DNA from: Methanobacteriota archaeon
Lineage (GTDB): Archaea > Halobacteriota > Methanomicrobia > Methanomicrobiales > Methanomicrobiaceae
Reading direction: 5' to 3'
Assembly: GCA_016841665.1 (NCBI GenBank)
Contig: JAENYT010000004.1
Span: forward strand, 1-64,000
Length of the DNA: 64,000 nt
The first letter of the stretch is position 1. Each line of letters opens with the position of its first letter. Positions 1 through 8,591 of this stretch are shown here, piece by piece. The position numbers and the translations under genes are program-made. The notes beneath the pieces are model-generated. The model was not told the origin of the DNA, did not search any database, and was given only the letters and a program-made list of their open reading frames with translations.

Positions 1-1032
1 CTTGATGCCCGTGGCGCCCACGGGGTGGCCGCAGGCCTTCAGGCCGCCGCTCGGGTTGACCGGCAGGTCGCCGTCCAGCGCCGTTGCACCCTCTTCGGTG
101 AGGATGCCCGCCTGACCCTTGGGGCAGAACCCGAGATCCTCGATGGCGCAGAGTTCGGCGATGGTGAAGCAGTCATGGACCTCGATCATGTCGATCTGGT
201 CGCGCTCCACGCCTGCCGCCCGGAACGCACGCTCTCCGGCCACCATGGTAGCGTCAAGGGTGCATATATCTCGCCGGTCGTGCAGGGAGATGGTGTCGGT
301 CGCCTGCCCGCAGCCGAGTACCCGGATGGGGGTATCGGTAAACTCACGCGCCCGCTCCAGCGGCGCCACGATAACGGCCGCCGCTCCATCGGTGATGGGG
401 GAGCAGTCGAAGAGGCGCAGAGGATCTGCGACCAGCGAGGAGGTGAGCACCGTATCGAGGGTGATCTCCTTCCGAAACTGCGCATTGGGATTCTTTGCCC
501 CGTTGCGGTGGTTCTTGACCGCCACCTCTGCGAGCTGCTCCCGGGTGAGACCGTAGCGGTGCATGTAGTCGGTGGCGATCATCGCATACAGCCCGGGGAA
601 TGTCGCCCCGACGAACCCTTCCCACTCGCGGTCCGCGGCGCCAGCGAGCGCATCGACGCTCACCCCGGTCCCCACGTCGGTCATCTTCTCCACACCCGCA
701 GCGACCACGATCTCGGCCATGCCGCTCGCCACCGCGGTGACCGCCTGGCGGAAGGCGAGACCGCCGGAGGCGCACGCCGCCTCAACCCTCGTCGAGGGGA
801 TGTGGTTGGTGGCGAGGCCCGCGTAGTCGGCGATCAGTGCGCCGACGTGCTCCTGCTCGACAAAGCGCCCGGCACTCATGTTCCCCACGAACATCTCGTC
901 GATCTGTTCTCCGGAGAGCCCTGCATCCTCGAGCGCAAGGGCGCCGGCTTCCACAAAGAGGTTGCGAAAGGACGTCTCCCATTTTTCACCGAATGGGGTA
1001 CATCCTACTCCGATAACTGCCACTTTTCTCAT
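1..1032 (-). CDS. Acetyl-CoA C-acetyltransferase (thiolase), C-terminus cut by the window edge
   Basis: Archaeal thiolase that condenses two acetyl-CoA to acetoacetyl-CoA, the first step of the mevalonate route to isoprenoid lipids. Reading the minus strand from the ATG at 1032 gives an open frame to base 1, with the nucleophile context VEAACASGG (Cys about residue 87) and, near the cut end, a catalytic His motif (EVHDCFT) and the GHPVGATG signature. The last residues lie outside the window. The start overlaps the stop of HMG-CoA synthase as TAATG, so the two are translationally coupled; in archaea the two proteins form a channelled complex with a small OB-fold (DUF35) protein, probably encoded just beyond the edge. 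Function is secure from motifs plus neighbour. Confidence 0.93.
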   Translation of the reverse strand, partial: MRKVAVIGVGCTPFGEKWETSFRNLFVEAGALALEDAGLSGEQIDEMFVGNMSAGRFVEQEHVGALIADYAGLATNHIPSTRVEAACASGGLAFRQAVTAVASGMAEIVVAAGVEKMTDVGTGVSVDALAGAADREWEGFVGATFPGLYAMIATDYMHRYGLTREQLAEVAVKNHRNGAKNPNAQFRKEITLDTVLTSSLVADPLRLFDCSPITDGAAAVIVAPLERAREFTDTPIRVLGCGQATDTISLHDRRDICTLDATMVAGERAFRAAGVERDQIDMIEVHDCFTIAELCAIEDLGFCPKGQAGILTEEGATALDGDLPVNPSGGLKACGHPVGATGIK

Positions 1033-2081
1033 TATTGCATCACAATTTTTCCCTTGTGCCTGGCGTACTTTGCGTAATCCACATAGATTGGTTTGGCAAG
1101 CAGCTGCTCCACGGACGGCGCGGCCTCGCGGGCGAACGTCCCGGACTGGATGGCATCGGTCACCTCGATATCGAAGGCGTCGCTGCCCGCACCCGACCCG
1201 AACGAGGTGACAAAGATGCGGTCGCCGGGCTGTGCGATATCGAGTGTCGCAGCAAGGCCGACCAGGGATGACCCGCTGTAGGTATTACCGAGACGGGGGA
1301 CGACCAGACCTGGTTTGATCTGGTCTATGGAAAAGCCGAGTATTCCCGCCACGCGCTGGGGGAACTTGGCATTCGGCTGGTGGAAGACCGCGTAGGTGTA
1401 GTCGGAGGGCTTCGTTCCCATATCCTCGAGCATCTGGAGGGCGGCACCCTGCACATGTTTGAAGTATCCCGGCTCGCCGGTGAACCTGCCGCCATGGCGG
1501 GGAAATGCCTGCCCCTCGCGGCGCCAGAAATCGGGGGTGTCGGTGGTGTATGAGCAGGTATGGTGGATCTCGGCGATGGGATCATCGTTGCCCAGGACAA
1601 ATGCCGCACCGCCCGCCGCCGCGGTATATTCGAGAGCGTCGCCGGGGGCGCCCTGGGCGACATCCGCACCGATGGCCATGCCGTAGCGCATCATGCCGCT
1701 CTTCACTAGGCCCATGCAGGTCTGGACACCGGCTGTGCCGGCTTTGCAGGCGAACTCGTAGTCAGCGGCGGTCATGTGCGGCGTTGCACCGATCGCTTCG
1801 CCGACCGTACAGGCGGTCGGTTTGACCGCATAGGGGTGTGATTCGCTGCCCACGTAAATGGCCCCGAGGGCTTCGAGGTCCACCGGGCGCCTGGCAAGGG
1901 CGTTCCTCGCCGCTTCGACGGCAATGGTCACCGTATCTTCATCTATATCGGGGACCGATTTTTCCCGGACTCCGAGTCCGCGGGAGATATCGTCCGCATT
2001 CGCACCCCAGACACGCGCAATCTCATCGATCCTTATGCGGTACCGGGGGATGTATACACCGTATGTTACTATGCCTACCAT
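1032..2081 (-). CDS. Hydroxymethylglutaryl-CoA synthase
   Basis: Condenses acetyl-CoA with acetoacetyl-CoA to HMG-CoA in mevalonate synthesis. The protein is 349 residues from the ATG at 2081 ([16 protein letters not shown]), matching the family's N-terminus; an in-frame upstream start would add 17 non-conserved residues and run deep into the preceding gene. The active-site cysteine lies in [11 protein letters not shown] (about Cys112) and a later FHQPNAKFP segment carries the catalytic histidine. The start overlaps the regulator upstream by 7 bases, and its stop overlaps the thiolase start by 1 base, so the three form one tight operon. Confidence 0.95.
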   Translation of the reverse strand: MVGIVTYGVYIPRYRIRIDEIARVWGANADDISRGLGVREKSVPDIDEDTVTIAVEAARNALARRPVDLEALGAIYVGSESHPYAVKPTACTVGEAIGATPHMTAADYEFACKAGTAGVQTCMGLVKSGMMRYGMAIGADVAQGAPGDALEYTAAAGGAAFVLGNDDPIAEIHHTCSYTTDTPDFWRREGQAFPRHGGRFTGEPGYFKHVQGAALQMLEDMGTKPSDYTYAVFHQPNAKFPQRVAGILGFSIDQIKPGLVVPRLGNTYSGSSLVGLAATLDIAQPGDRIFVTSFGSGAGSDAFDIEVTDAIQSGTFAREAAPSVEQLLAKPIYVDYAKYARHKGKIVMQ

Positions 2082-2785
2082 GGTTTGTTCCTCAATACAT
2101 CCACAATCAAGTTTACGTCCATCAATGTGCACAGCAGGGTGATCCGGTCGCGTTCAGCGAGCCGGGGGACGAGAGGGTGAACGTCCTCTCCCGGTATTCC
2201 CTGCAGGATGACGCAGCGGGGTTTGAACGGCGTCACGCGGATTGCCACCATGGGCGATTTTCCGCTGGACACATTGGTGAAAATCAGGGCCCTTTCCGTG
2301 CTCCACCCATAAATCCGGTTGAATTCATTGGACGAAAGCTGGGTGATAGCGTTGAGGCTGTTGATCACCGTATACCCATAGATCATCTGGTCGACAGAAC
2401 CGCACAACAGTGCACAGTCGATGGCATCCGACAATTCAGAGAGCGGTATCGCTGTCGCATAATCATGGATGTCGTAAATGACATCCTCTTCGAACTCGCT
2501 GTAGAGGAATGTTGCATATCTCTTGATGTACTTGCCACCGTTCCCTTCGTCAATGGAAAGAATGGCGGCGACAATTTTTCCGACGACTGCAGTTCCAGGA
2601 CTTTTCCGCCTGCCACTCTCGTAGTCGCTGATGACGGACGGAGAAACCGAAAGACGCTCTGCCAGGACTCCCTGAGGGATGTTGAAATTCATCCGCCACT
2701 TTTTCAGTGCCTGGCCCGGGGAATCCGAAAGCGTGATTTCACCTGCCATTTTTTCGGCAAGCTGATTCCGCAGCCCGGATTTCAT
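2075..2785 (-). CDS. XRE-type helix-turn-helix regulator (COG1709-like)
   Basis: About 236 residues. Residues 20-75 hold a cro/XRE helix-turn-helix ([21 protein letters not shown]), followed by a C-terminal domain of about 150 residues with no motif I can name. Such regulators recur beside the HMG-CoA synthase gene in methanogens, so control of isoprenoid synthesis is a reasonable inference but not shown. I prefer the ATG at 2785 over the one at 2803: a TATA-like element (minus strand TTATTTAAC, 2808-2817) would place the transcript start near 2787, making the mRNA essentially leaderless from 2785. It overlaps the HMG-CoA synthase start by 7 bases and leads the operon. Confidence 0.8.
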   Translation of the reverse strand: MKSGLRNQLAEKMAGEITLSDSPGQALKKWRMNFNIPQGVLAERLSVSPSVISDYESGRRKSPGTAVVGKIVAAILSIDEGNGGKYIKRYATFLYSEFEEDVIYDIHDYATAIPLSELSDAIDCALLCGSVDQMIYGYTVINSLNAITQLSSNEFNRIYGWSTERALIFTNVSSGKSPMVAIRVTPFKPRCVILQGIPGEDVHPLVPRLAERDRITLLCTLMDVNLIVDVLRNKPW

Positions 2786-2807
2786 GCCTTCTATGTATGC
2801 CAAGAGA

Positions 2808-2885
2808 TGTTAAATAATTAGCGAAACATACTTCGACATTTCACGAAATTCACCGGCCGCGGGTACGGCAAACCCATTTATAGTA
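2808..2885. promoter_or_regulatory. Divergent promoter between the isoprenoid operon and rbkR-ribB
   Basis: Two opposed TATA-like boxes: minus strand TTATTTAAC at 2808-2817 and plus strand ATTTATAGTA at 2876-2885. Between them are alternating tetramers CGAA (2822), TTCG (2832) and CGAA (2844), which form two overlapping inverted repeats and could be an operator for RbkR or the XRE protein. Spacing predicts transcript starts very close to the ATGs at 2785 and 2907. The binding role is inference. Confidence 0.5.
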
Positions 2886-2906
2886 TCCATCCCAATTGTG
2901 ATATAC

Positions 2907-3575
2907 ATGGTGGTTGCCGATGACCTGCAGTGTCTCAAGCTGATCGCACTGATGGGCGGGTGTAATGAGAAGGTCTGGGTCTCGTCCCAGGCGCTCGCAA
3001 AAAAACTGGATACCAGCCCTCAAACAGCTTCGAGAAGACTGATATCGTTGGAAAACCAGCAGATCATCACCCGGGCCATGCGGCCGGATGGCCAGTACAT
3101 CGTCGTCACCCGGCAGGGAGAAGAGCTCCTCCGGCGCGAATATGCCGATTACCGGCGGATATTCGAGCCAAAACGGGGAACATTTGTCCTCGAAGGGGCA
3201 GTGATCGACGGGCTGGGCGAGGGGCGCTACTATGTGAGCAACCCGGGCTATCACGACCAGTTCGTGGAAAATCTCGGGTTCGAACCCTATCCGGGCACGC
3301 TGAACCTGCAGCTCGCCCCGGCATCTATCCCGATACGCACCAAGATCGATGCCCTCGACTGGATCGAGATCGAGGGGTTTGTTGCCGATAACCGGACATT
3401 CGGCGGTGCACGCTGCCTTCCCTGCACGGTGAGGGGCCAGCCCGGAGCGATCGTGATGCCCGGAAGGTCCCACTACCCCGAGGATATTATCGAGATCATC
3501 TCGCCGGTGGAATTAAGAACGATCCTGAATCTAAAAACAGGATCGATTGTTGTGGTGGAGATAGCCTATGATTGA
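2907..3575 (+). CDS. rbkR: CTP-dependent riboflavin kinase with N-terminal winged helix (RbkR type)
   Basis: Archaeal bifunctional protein: residues 1-85 form a winged helix-turn-helix (SSQALAKKLDTSPQTASRRL) and residues 90-220 the CTP-dependent riboflavin kinase fold, which makes FMN. The kinase signature YPGTLNLQL and the GGARCLPCTV segment are present. This fusion is known to act as both regulator of riboflavin genes and enzyme. A GTG at 2898 is in frame, but the TATA box at 2876-2885 predicts a start near 2905, so the ATG at 2907 (leaderless) is preferred. The gene overlaps ribB by 8 bases, which fits a shared riboflavin operon. Confidence 0.9.
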   Translation: MVVADDLQCLKLIALMGGCNEKVWVSSQALAKKLDTSPQTASRRLISLENQQIITRAMRPDGQYIVVTRQGEELLRREYADYRRIFEPKRGTFVLEGAVIDGLGEGRYYVSNPGYHDQFVENLGFEPYPGTLNLQLAPASIPIRTKIDALDWIEIEGFVADNRTFGGARCLPCTVRGQPGAIVMPGRSHYPEDIIEIISPVELRTILNLKTGSIVVVEIAYD

Positions 3576-4242
3576 CAAAGCCGTCCAGGCACTGAAACGA
3601 GGAGAATTCATTCTGCTCTATGACTTTGATGAGAGAGAAGGAGAAACAGATCTCGCAATCCGGTCTGATGCGGTGACCCCGCGCCACATCATGCAGATGC
3701 GAAAGGACGCAGGCGGGCTGATCTGCACCGCGGTGCACCCCGAGGCGGCGCAGCGCCTCGGCCTGCCCTTCGCGTCCGACCTGCTGAACGGCACCTCGTT
3801 CGGTGAAAAAACGGGAGATATTCCCTACGACCGGAAAAACCGATCATCGTTCTCGCTCTGGGTCAACCACCGCAACACATTCACCGGGATCACCGACAAC
3901 GACCGGGCCCTCACCATCACCGCTATTGCCGACCAGGTGAAATTGGCCCTCAACGGCGGCGGATACAACTTCGGCGGTGAGTTCAGGTCGCCCGGCCATG
4001 TACCCCTGCTGCGTGCGGCGGACAGCCTCCTCGACCAGCGGAAAGGGCAGACCGAACTCTCCATCGCCCTGGCGGAGATGGCGGGCATCACCCCCACGAT
4101 AACCATCTGCGAGATGCTCGATGACGAGAGCGGAAAAGCGCTCTCCAAAGCGGATGCGATTGCCTACGCGAACGAGCACAACCTCGTGTTCATCGAAGGA
4201 AACGAGGTCCTCGACCACTGGGACTCGCAGAAGGAACACTGA
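3568..4242 (+). CDS. ribB: 3,4-dihydroxy-2-butanone 4-phosphate synthase
   Basis: Makes the four-carbon precursor of riboflavin from ribulose 5-phosphate. The 224-residue protein carries the acidic active-site loop DEREGETDLA near residues 21-30 and the family pattern ending in GGLICTAV. Standalone RibB size fits, with no GTP cyclohydrolase fusion, as usual in archaea. It overlaps rbkR by 8 bases and is followed by a hairpin plus T-run, so rbkR-ribB is probably a complete two-gene unit controlled by RbkR. Confidence 0.95.
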   Translation: MIDKAVQALKRGEFILLYDFDEREGETDLAIRSDAVTPRHIMQMRKDAGGLICTAVHPEAAQRLGLPFASDLLNGTSFGEKTGDIPYDRKNRSSFSLWVNHRNTFTGITDNDRALTITAIADQVKLALNGGGYNFGGEFRSPGHVPLLRAADSLLDQRKGQTELSIALAEMAGITPTITICEMLDDESGKALSKADAIAYANEHNLVFIEGNEVLDHWDSQKEH

Positions 4243-4247
4243 CCCGG

Positions 4248-4277
4248 GCGGCCGTGGGCCGCGTATGCACTTTTTTT
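4248..4277 (+). terminator. Hairpin and T-run after ribB
   Basis: A perfect inverted repeat GCGGCC-GTG-GGCCGC (4248-4262) is followed by seven T residues at 4271-4277. In archaea the T-run alone can terminate; the hairpin makes the assignment stronger. Confidence 0.6.
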
Positions 4278-4358
4278 ACCCGGGGTAATATGGTATGCAT
4301 TCCCGGCAGGGGGGATTTGTAAAAAATTTTATATATATCCTTTTAGAACAATCATCCA

Positions 4359-4988
4359 ATGAAAAAGGATTCTGTTGTCTATCTCAATACTAGGAAAAAG
4401 AGTGATTATCAGGAGCAAAAGGAAGCAATCGAAAATTTTTGCAAATATAAATTTTCCATCGACCAGATATTTCACGATTACCGGACCAGTTCAAAACCTC
4501 CCGACAAAAGAGAAGCGTACCAGGACATGCTGGCACATTGTAAGGAAAATAGTATAGCCAACATCATTTTCTACAACTTCCTTGAGTTCTCCAAAAACAT
4601 GGACCACGGCCTCCGTGAGTTCAAGCGGTTGTCCGATGAAGGGCTGTGCCCCTACTGTGCTGAGTACGATTTCATCGGCTTTCACGATGACCCGGAACGG
4701 AGGACACAGGCGATCCAGGACTTCATCACCTACATGGAACTCTACAGGAATTCCATGAAAAAACCACCGACCGCGAAAACCGATACCCGGACATCAGGCG
4801 ACAACAGGATCGGCCGGCCCAGGGCACTGGACGAGGGGCAGAAAGAGGCGCTGATCACGGTGCGCAAAGCCGGCAAGAGCATCAGCCAGATCTGCCGCAT
4901 GTTCAATGTATCACGCAGCACGGTGAGCAAGATTCTCGCCGATTACCCCGAGCTCAAAGGAGAGTGGAAAGGAAACAAAGATAAATAA
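4359..4988 (+). CDS. Resolvase-like protein lacking the catalytic serine, with C-terminal HTH
   Basis: 209 residues. The N-terminal half resembles the serine-recombinase fold (VVYLNTRKK at the first strand, then a region ending NIIFYNFLEFSK), but the position normally occupied by the nucleophilic serine (YxRxS) appears replaced, so recombination activity is doubtful. Residues 150-200 form a Hin-type helix-turn-helix introduced by GRPRALDEGQ and containing SISQICRMFNVSRSTVSKIL. A TATA-like stretch (TTTATATATCC, about 4330) lies upstream. The 5' half is AT-rich compared with its neighbours, which suggests acquisition. A domesticated DNA-binding protein is my best reading; an active recombinase is less likely. 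Confidence 0.7.
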   Translation: MKKDSVVYLNTRKKSDYQEQKEAIENFCKYKFSIDQIFHDYRTSSKPPDKREAYQDMLAHCKENSIANIIFYNFLEFSKNMDHGLREFKRLSDEGLCPYCAEYDFIGFHDDPERRTQAIQDFITYMELYRNSMKKPPTAKTDTRTSGDNRIGRPRALDEGQKEALITVRKAGKSISQICRMFNVSRSTVSKILADYPELKGEWKGNKDK

Positions 4989-5074
4989 GAATAGTGCAAC
5001 GATAGATTTGTATATTTTTTACTTACGTGTTGGTGTAGAGAAGGAGTGCCTGAAAAAAAGGATAACTCCTTCTT

Positions 5075-5659
5075 TTATTGTATCTCGATCTGTGTCAGCG
5101 CATCCTGGATGATCTGGCGGTAAATCGCGGTATTGGTGTTGTAGAATTCCTTAGCTTTTCTCGAGTCATCGGTCTGGCCAAACGAATCGAGCCGGTCGAG
5201 GGTCTGCTGCGCACAGTCAAGCACCCAGCACCGGTAGGTCTCGAGATCGATCTCGGTGACCGATTCGGCTCGCACGCTGACAAATACCGAACTGTCCGCG
5301 GTGGTGCGGATACCCGGTTTGCCCAGCACTGCAACGTAGACCGGCGGTTCGATGCGGGCGATCTGCTGCATCGCATCGGGCTGGTAGCTCCCCGCGTTGA
5401 TGAAGAAGGTGCCGGTGGGGTCCTGGACGCGGATGGTGTAGAACTTGTTCTGCTCCCCCTTCTTTTCCTTCTGGGTCATCTGCCCGCAGAGGAATATCCG
5501 GTTGCACCGCTCGCCAGTGGGAAGGAGCACATAACTCGGGCTTTTTTCGTCTTCGCTCTCCTTGAACTGGATGCGGCTCTCGCGCAGCTCGGAGGCAAAG
5601 ACGCGTACGGCGGGTTCGCGTTCAAAGCCCGAGAACTTCCCGCTGCTTCCGTTGCTCAT
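5075..5659 (-). CDS. RPA-associated OB-fold protein (COG3390-like)
   Basis: 194 residues with an OB-fold core (roughly residues 45-130, with FYTIRVQDPTGTFFINAG) preceded by the REPAVRVFASEL segment typical of archaeal RPA-associated proteins. Its start overlaps the stop of the RPA gene by 4 bases (ATGA), so both are made together; in haloarchaea such partners bind their own RPA and support DNA repair. Role in single-stranded DNA protection is inferred from family and context. Confidence 0.85.
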   Translation of the reverse strand: MSNGSSGKFSGFEREPAVRVFASELRESRIQFKESEDEKSPSYVLLPTGERCNRIFLCGQMTQKEKKGEQNKFYTIRVQDPTGTFFINAGSYQPDAMQQIARIEPPVYVAVLGKPGIRTTADSSVFVSVRAESVTEIDLETYRCWVLDCAQQTLDRLDSFGQTDDSRKAKEFYNTNTAIYRQIIQDALTQIEIQ

Positions 5660-6897
5660 GCTGCATCATCTCCCTGGGATGCCGCCGCACGATTGATGAG
5701 GGACGCGTGGAGCGATGCGTCGCACTGCACCCGTCCGCATTCTTTGACAAGGAACGTGCCGTCGATATCGCTGCCTGCGCACCGGAGATATTTTCCCATC
5801 ACGTGATGCTGCAGCTGGATGAGGACATCGTCGAGCCCGAGCGGGTTGTTTTCCGCGATCTCAATCGCCTGCTCGAGGGTCATCCCGGCAAGCTGCGTCA
5901 CCGTCTCACACTGCATGAGCACATTGCGGGCCTTTTTCCCGTTATCGATCACGCCCTTGATCCGCAGGTCGTACCGGAATGAGGACTGGATTTCATGCAC
6001 AGGACAGTAGTTCTGCCGGGAGAGTACCCGGTTGCAGCCTTCGACCGGGCATCGCTTAATCAGCCCCGACCCGGGCCCCATGTGCACGAATGCGCCCTGG
6101 ATTGTCTCGCCTCCCGTCGACACGCGGATATCTCCATCCTCGGGGATGTACATCGCCGTTCCGAGGTTCAAGCTAAGCCGGCCGTTGAATTCATCAACGG
6201 TGGCATAATAAAAGGTATACACCCCGTTTGGTTCCAGTTTTTCCCGCTCGCCGTCTTTCCAGAGCACAAATTTGATTCTTCCTGATTCGTCGCCGAGCAG
6301 CCCAGTCTGCAGCATCCGGTCGTGCCTCGGCTCCCACTCTTCGATGAATTTCGCACGGATGCTTCCCACGCCCGGTTTCAGGCTGGCGATGGGCACGACG
6401 CTCGGCATCAGCGGACGGTCCTCGGGAAGCTCGGTCACTTTGGTGCCCGAATGGACCTTCAGGTTCGGTGCTCCCCGGTACTCGTCGACGACCGCAGCCT
6501 CAAGCCGGTACCAGGTGCGCTCCTTGAGCGTCGGCGCCTTCGCCTTGGCCCAGACGACAAATTGCACTGCACCGGAGGAGTCGGCAATGATCCCGCTCTG
6601 GGCGATCGCACTGGAGGGCGGTTCCGCGAGCGAGACGATCTTTCCCTCGACCGTCACCCAGTCTCCAGGTGTGACATCGCTGATGGCGCGTTCTTCCTGT
6701 CCCGAACTCGGGGGGGTGAAGAGATTATGCTCCCGCAGCAGCTCGTTGGTCACCGTGCGCTCGGCCTCCTCGATCTGGATGCCGAATTCTTCAACCAGAA
6801 GGGTAAGCTTTGACCGCACCTTTTCACGGTCAACGGTCACCCCTTTCGCTTCAATTTTCTGGGAGATTCTTTCAACGACTTCAGGAATAGTTTCCAT
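5656..6897 (-). CDS. rpa: Replication protein A, single-stranded DNA-binding (OB folds plus zinc finger)
   Basis: About 413 residues. An N-terminal helical part (1-60) is followed by two clear OB folds (about 65-170, with GDWVTVEGKIVSL, and 170-265, with SIRAKFIEEWEPR) and a C-terminal zinc-binding segment (CPVEGCNR...YCPVH). It coats single-stranded DNA in replication and repair. The ATG at 6897 is preferred over 6924 because GGAG lies 8 bases upstream and the family begins near there. It is the promoter-proximal gene of the pair with the RPA-associated protein. Confidence 0.9.
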   Translation of the reverse strand: METIPEVVERISQKIEAKGVTVDREKVRSKLTLLVEEFGIQIEEAERTVTNELLREHNLFTPPSSGQEERAISDVTPGDWVTVEGKIVSLAEPPSSAIAQSGIIADSSGAVQFVVWAKAKAPTLKERTWYRLEAAVVDEYRGAPNLKVHSGTKVTELPEDRPLMPSVVPIASLKPGVGSIRAKFIEEWEPRHDRMLQTGLLGDESGRIKFVLWKDGEREKLEPNGVYTFYYATVDEFNGRLSLNLGTAMYIPEDGDIRVSTGGETIQGAFVHMGPGSGLIKRCPVEGCNRVLSRQNYCPVHEIQSSFRYDLRIKGVIDNGKKARNVLMQCETVTQLAGMTLEQAIEIAENNPLGLDDVLIQLQHHVMGKYLRCAGSDIDGTFLVKECGRVQCDASLHASLINRAAASQGDDAA

Positions 6898-7002
6898 ATA
6901 ACATCTCCAAACAAGTATCGTCATCGCGTGGATTATTAATGCTTCTTGAGCGGAGGGCGAAAGTAACGATACCCGTGCAGGGGTCGTGGGCGTAGAGATT
7001 GG

Positions 7003-7015
7003 CTTATATTTTTAA
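7003..7015 (+). promoter_or_regulatory. TATA box of the DUF1858 gene
   Basis: CTTATATTTTTAA lies about 30 bases before the ATG at 7042, predicting a very short leader of under 10 bases. Confidence 0.5.
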
Positions 7016-7041
7016 GGAGAGATTGCGCATAGTATGATACC

Positions 7042-7233
7042 ATGACCCTTACGGCAGACAGTACGATTCATCAGATCCTCAGGGAGAAACCCGAAGCAGC
7101 GGATATCCTGTTCCGGTTCGGCATGGGATGCCTGGGATGCGCGCTGGCGAGGGGGGAAACGCTGAGAGAGGCCGCCCAGGCACACGGCATCCCGCTTGAT
7201 GAACTCGTCGATGCGCTGGGTATTGAAAAATAA
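7042..7233 (+). CDS. DUF1858 small disulfide protein
   Basis: 63 residues, matching the small helical family often called hybrid-cluster-protein-associated disulfide domain: TIHQILREKPEAADIL, then a CLGC pair at the family's usual site (about residues 30-33), then a second helical half. The redox or ligand role of the CxxC is not established. It converges tail to tail with the CbiZ gene, only 1 base apart, and has its own promoter. Confidence 0.85.
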   Translation: MTLTADSTIHQILREKPEAADILFRFGMGCLGCALARGETLREAAQAHGIPLDELVDALGIEK

Positions 7234-7234
7234 A

Positions 7235-8116
7235 TCACCCGGTCTTTTTTTGAAGCGTTTTCAGCTCTTTCAGACTTGCTTCAGGATACGTCTTCAGGTA
7301 CTCCGCGATGCGCGGCAGGTGGATGAGCTCGCAGTGCTGGCAGCTCCACACCATCCCCCCCGATGAACTCTCCACCCATGCACCCAGCTCCTCATCTTCG
7401 CAGGGATAAAACGGGCAGTAACAGAAATCGCACCGCTGCCCTTCAAAATGGCAGGGGTAGTACGGGCAGTTGTGCGGGCTCCACTCCACCCAGCGCTCGC
7501 CGCCGTAGCGGCTATAGATGAACAGCGAGGGCGCAGAACGGGGAATCTCACCGAGGTGCCGCCTGAGCGCCTCCTGCACCCCGACCCTGACGCTCTCGTA
7601 GACTCTCCTGCCCACCTCGGTGAGCGTGCCCGCATACTCGTGCGTCTCTTCCTCACCCTCATGGGCTACCACCACGGCATCGGTAGTGGTGCCGGTGAAC
7701 TCATAGCCCATCTCGTGAAGGGCCTTCGCCTTCGCCTCGGTGGCGGTGATGATCGTCTCGAGCATTGCCCCTTCGCTGAGCCCCTGCCGGGAGTGGACGA
7801 TGACATTGATGGTATTGGGCCCCTCGGGGTTCGGGTTGCTCACCCCCGCCGTGACAAAAGTGGTGAGGTAGTCGTAGTGGAAGATGCACAGGGACGCCAT
7901 GTTCACCGCCGTGAGCAGGCCGAAAAACTCATGGGAAAACCCATAGCGGTCGGCTACCTCAGTAAGATGCCGGATGGGATCCCGGTGATCAAAATGCTTG
8001 GGGACGGTTTGATTGAAAATGGTCGAAACAGGACGAATACCGCCGTGAATTCCGGTGCTTGCGGCCTTCATGTGTCCGCGGATAAAAAGGGTGGACTCAC
8101 GGATGAAATATCTCAT
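7235..8116 (-). CDS. cbiZ: Adenosylcobinamide amidohydrolase (CbiZ) with a cysteine-rich tail
   Basis: 293 residues. Residues about 40-190 match CbiZ, which removes the aminopropanol arm of adenosylcobinamide so that archaea can salvage incomplete corrinoids (TTFVTAGVSNP, then TINVIVHSRQGLSEGAM and a TEAKAKAL segment). About 80 C-terminal residues carry nine cysteines in a pattern such as CPYYPCHF..CDFCYCPFYPC..CQHCE, a likely metal-binding module added to the enzyme. The ATG at 8116 overlaps the stop of the upstream gene by 4 bases; the longer open frame upstream is a shadow of that gene. Corrinoids are essential for methanogen methyltransferases, so salvage makes sense here. Confidence 0.85.
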   Translation of the reverse strand: MRYFIRESTLFIRGHMKAASTGIHGGIRPVSTIFNQTVPKHFDHRDPIRHLTEVADRYGFSHEFFGLLTAVNMASLCIFHYDYLTTFVTAGVSNPNPEGPNTINVIVHSRQGLSEGAMLETIITATEAKAKALHEMGYEFTGTTTDAVVVAHEGEEETHEYAGTLTEVGRRVYESVRVGVQEALRRHLGEIPRSAPSLFIYSRYGGERWVEWSPHNCPYYPCHFEGQRCDFCYCPFYPCEDEELGAWVESSSGGMVWSCQHCELIHLPRIAEYLKTYPEASLKELKTLQKKTG

Positions 8117-8475
8117 GCAACAGAATATCGCACTCTGTCTTTTAATTCCTGTTGTTTTCCGGAGTTCCAGCCGGCAACGTCCGCAAGATACCCGGTGACG
8201 CGAGACACCTGGCTCACGTCGTGCGTCCCGCACTCGGGGCAGACCGCCTGGCCGCAGAGGGGGCAGTACTCGATACGCTCGACGATGTGGTGCGCACAAT
8301 GGCAGTGATCGAGGGGGCACATGATCTCGAGATGGGTCTCGCCGCAGCAGGGACAGGGACCTTCATCGACGATATGGTGGCAGGTGTGGCACTTGTACCG
8401 CCGCTCCTCGACCGGAATATCCTCGAGCTTTTTATACTTCCCGGCAATCGCAAGTTGTTCAGGAGTCCAGTTCAT
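8113..8475 (-). CDS. Small zinc-binding protein ending in an NrdD-type glycyl-radical motif
   Basis: 120 residues. Residues 29-83 are rich in CxxC and CxH pairs (CHTCHH, CPCCGE, CPLCGQ, CPECGT), and the C-terminus reads SRVTGYLADV then WNSGKQQELKDR, which closely resembles the end of class III ribonucleotide reductase (NrdD), where the glycine of RVxGYL carries the radical; here that is Gly95. There is no catalytic barrel. It could be a spare-part glycyl-radical domain, a split NrdD piece, or a zinc protein keeping the motif for another reason. GAGGT precedes the ATG. It overlaps cbiZ by 4 bases. Confidence 0.75.
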   Translation of the reverse strand: MNWTPEQLAIAGKYKKLEDIPVEERRYKCHTCHHIVDEGPCPCCGETHLEIMCPLDHCHCAHHIVERIEYCPLCGQAVCPECGTHDVSQVSRVTGYLADVAGWNSGKQQELKDRVRYSVA

Positions 8476-8591
8476 GCTATTACCTCAAGATGGAGTTATT
8501 TAAGGTTTTACATCCCGGCATGCGGGATCCGCCTCAGTCGACTCATAGGGTTCGTCATCGCACACAAAGGCGCTCGGAAACGGTACACTCA

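Noticed and set aside
25-1077. 350-residue plus-strand open frame at the left edge
   Set aside because: It is antisense to a convincing thiolase gene on the minus strand with all family motifs, and its own translation has no recognisable features.
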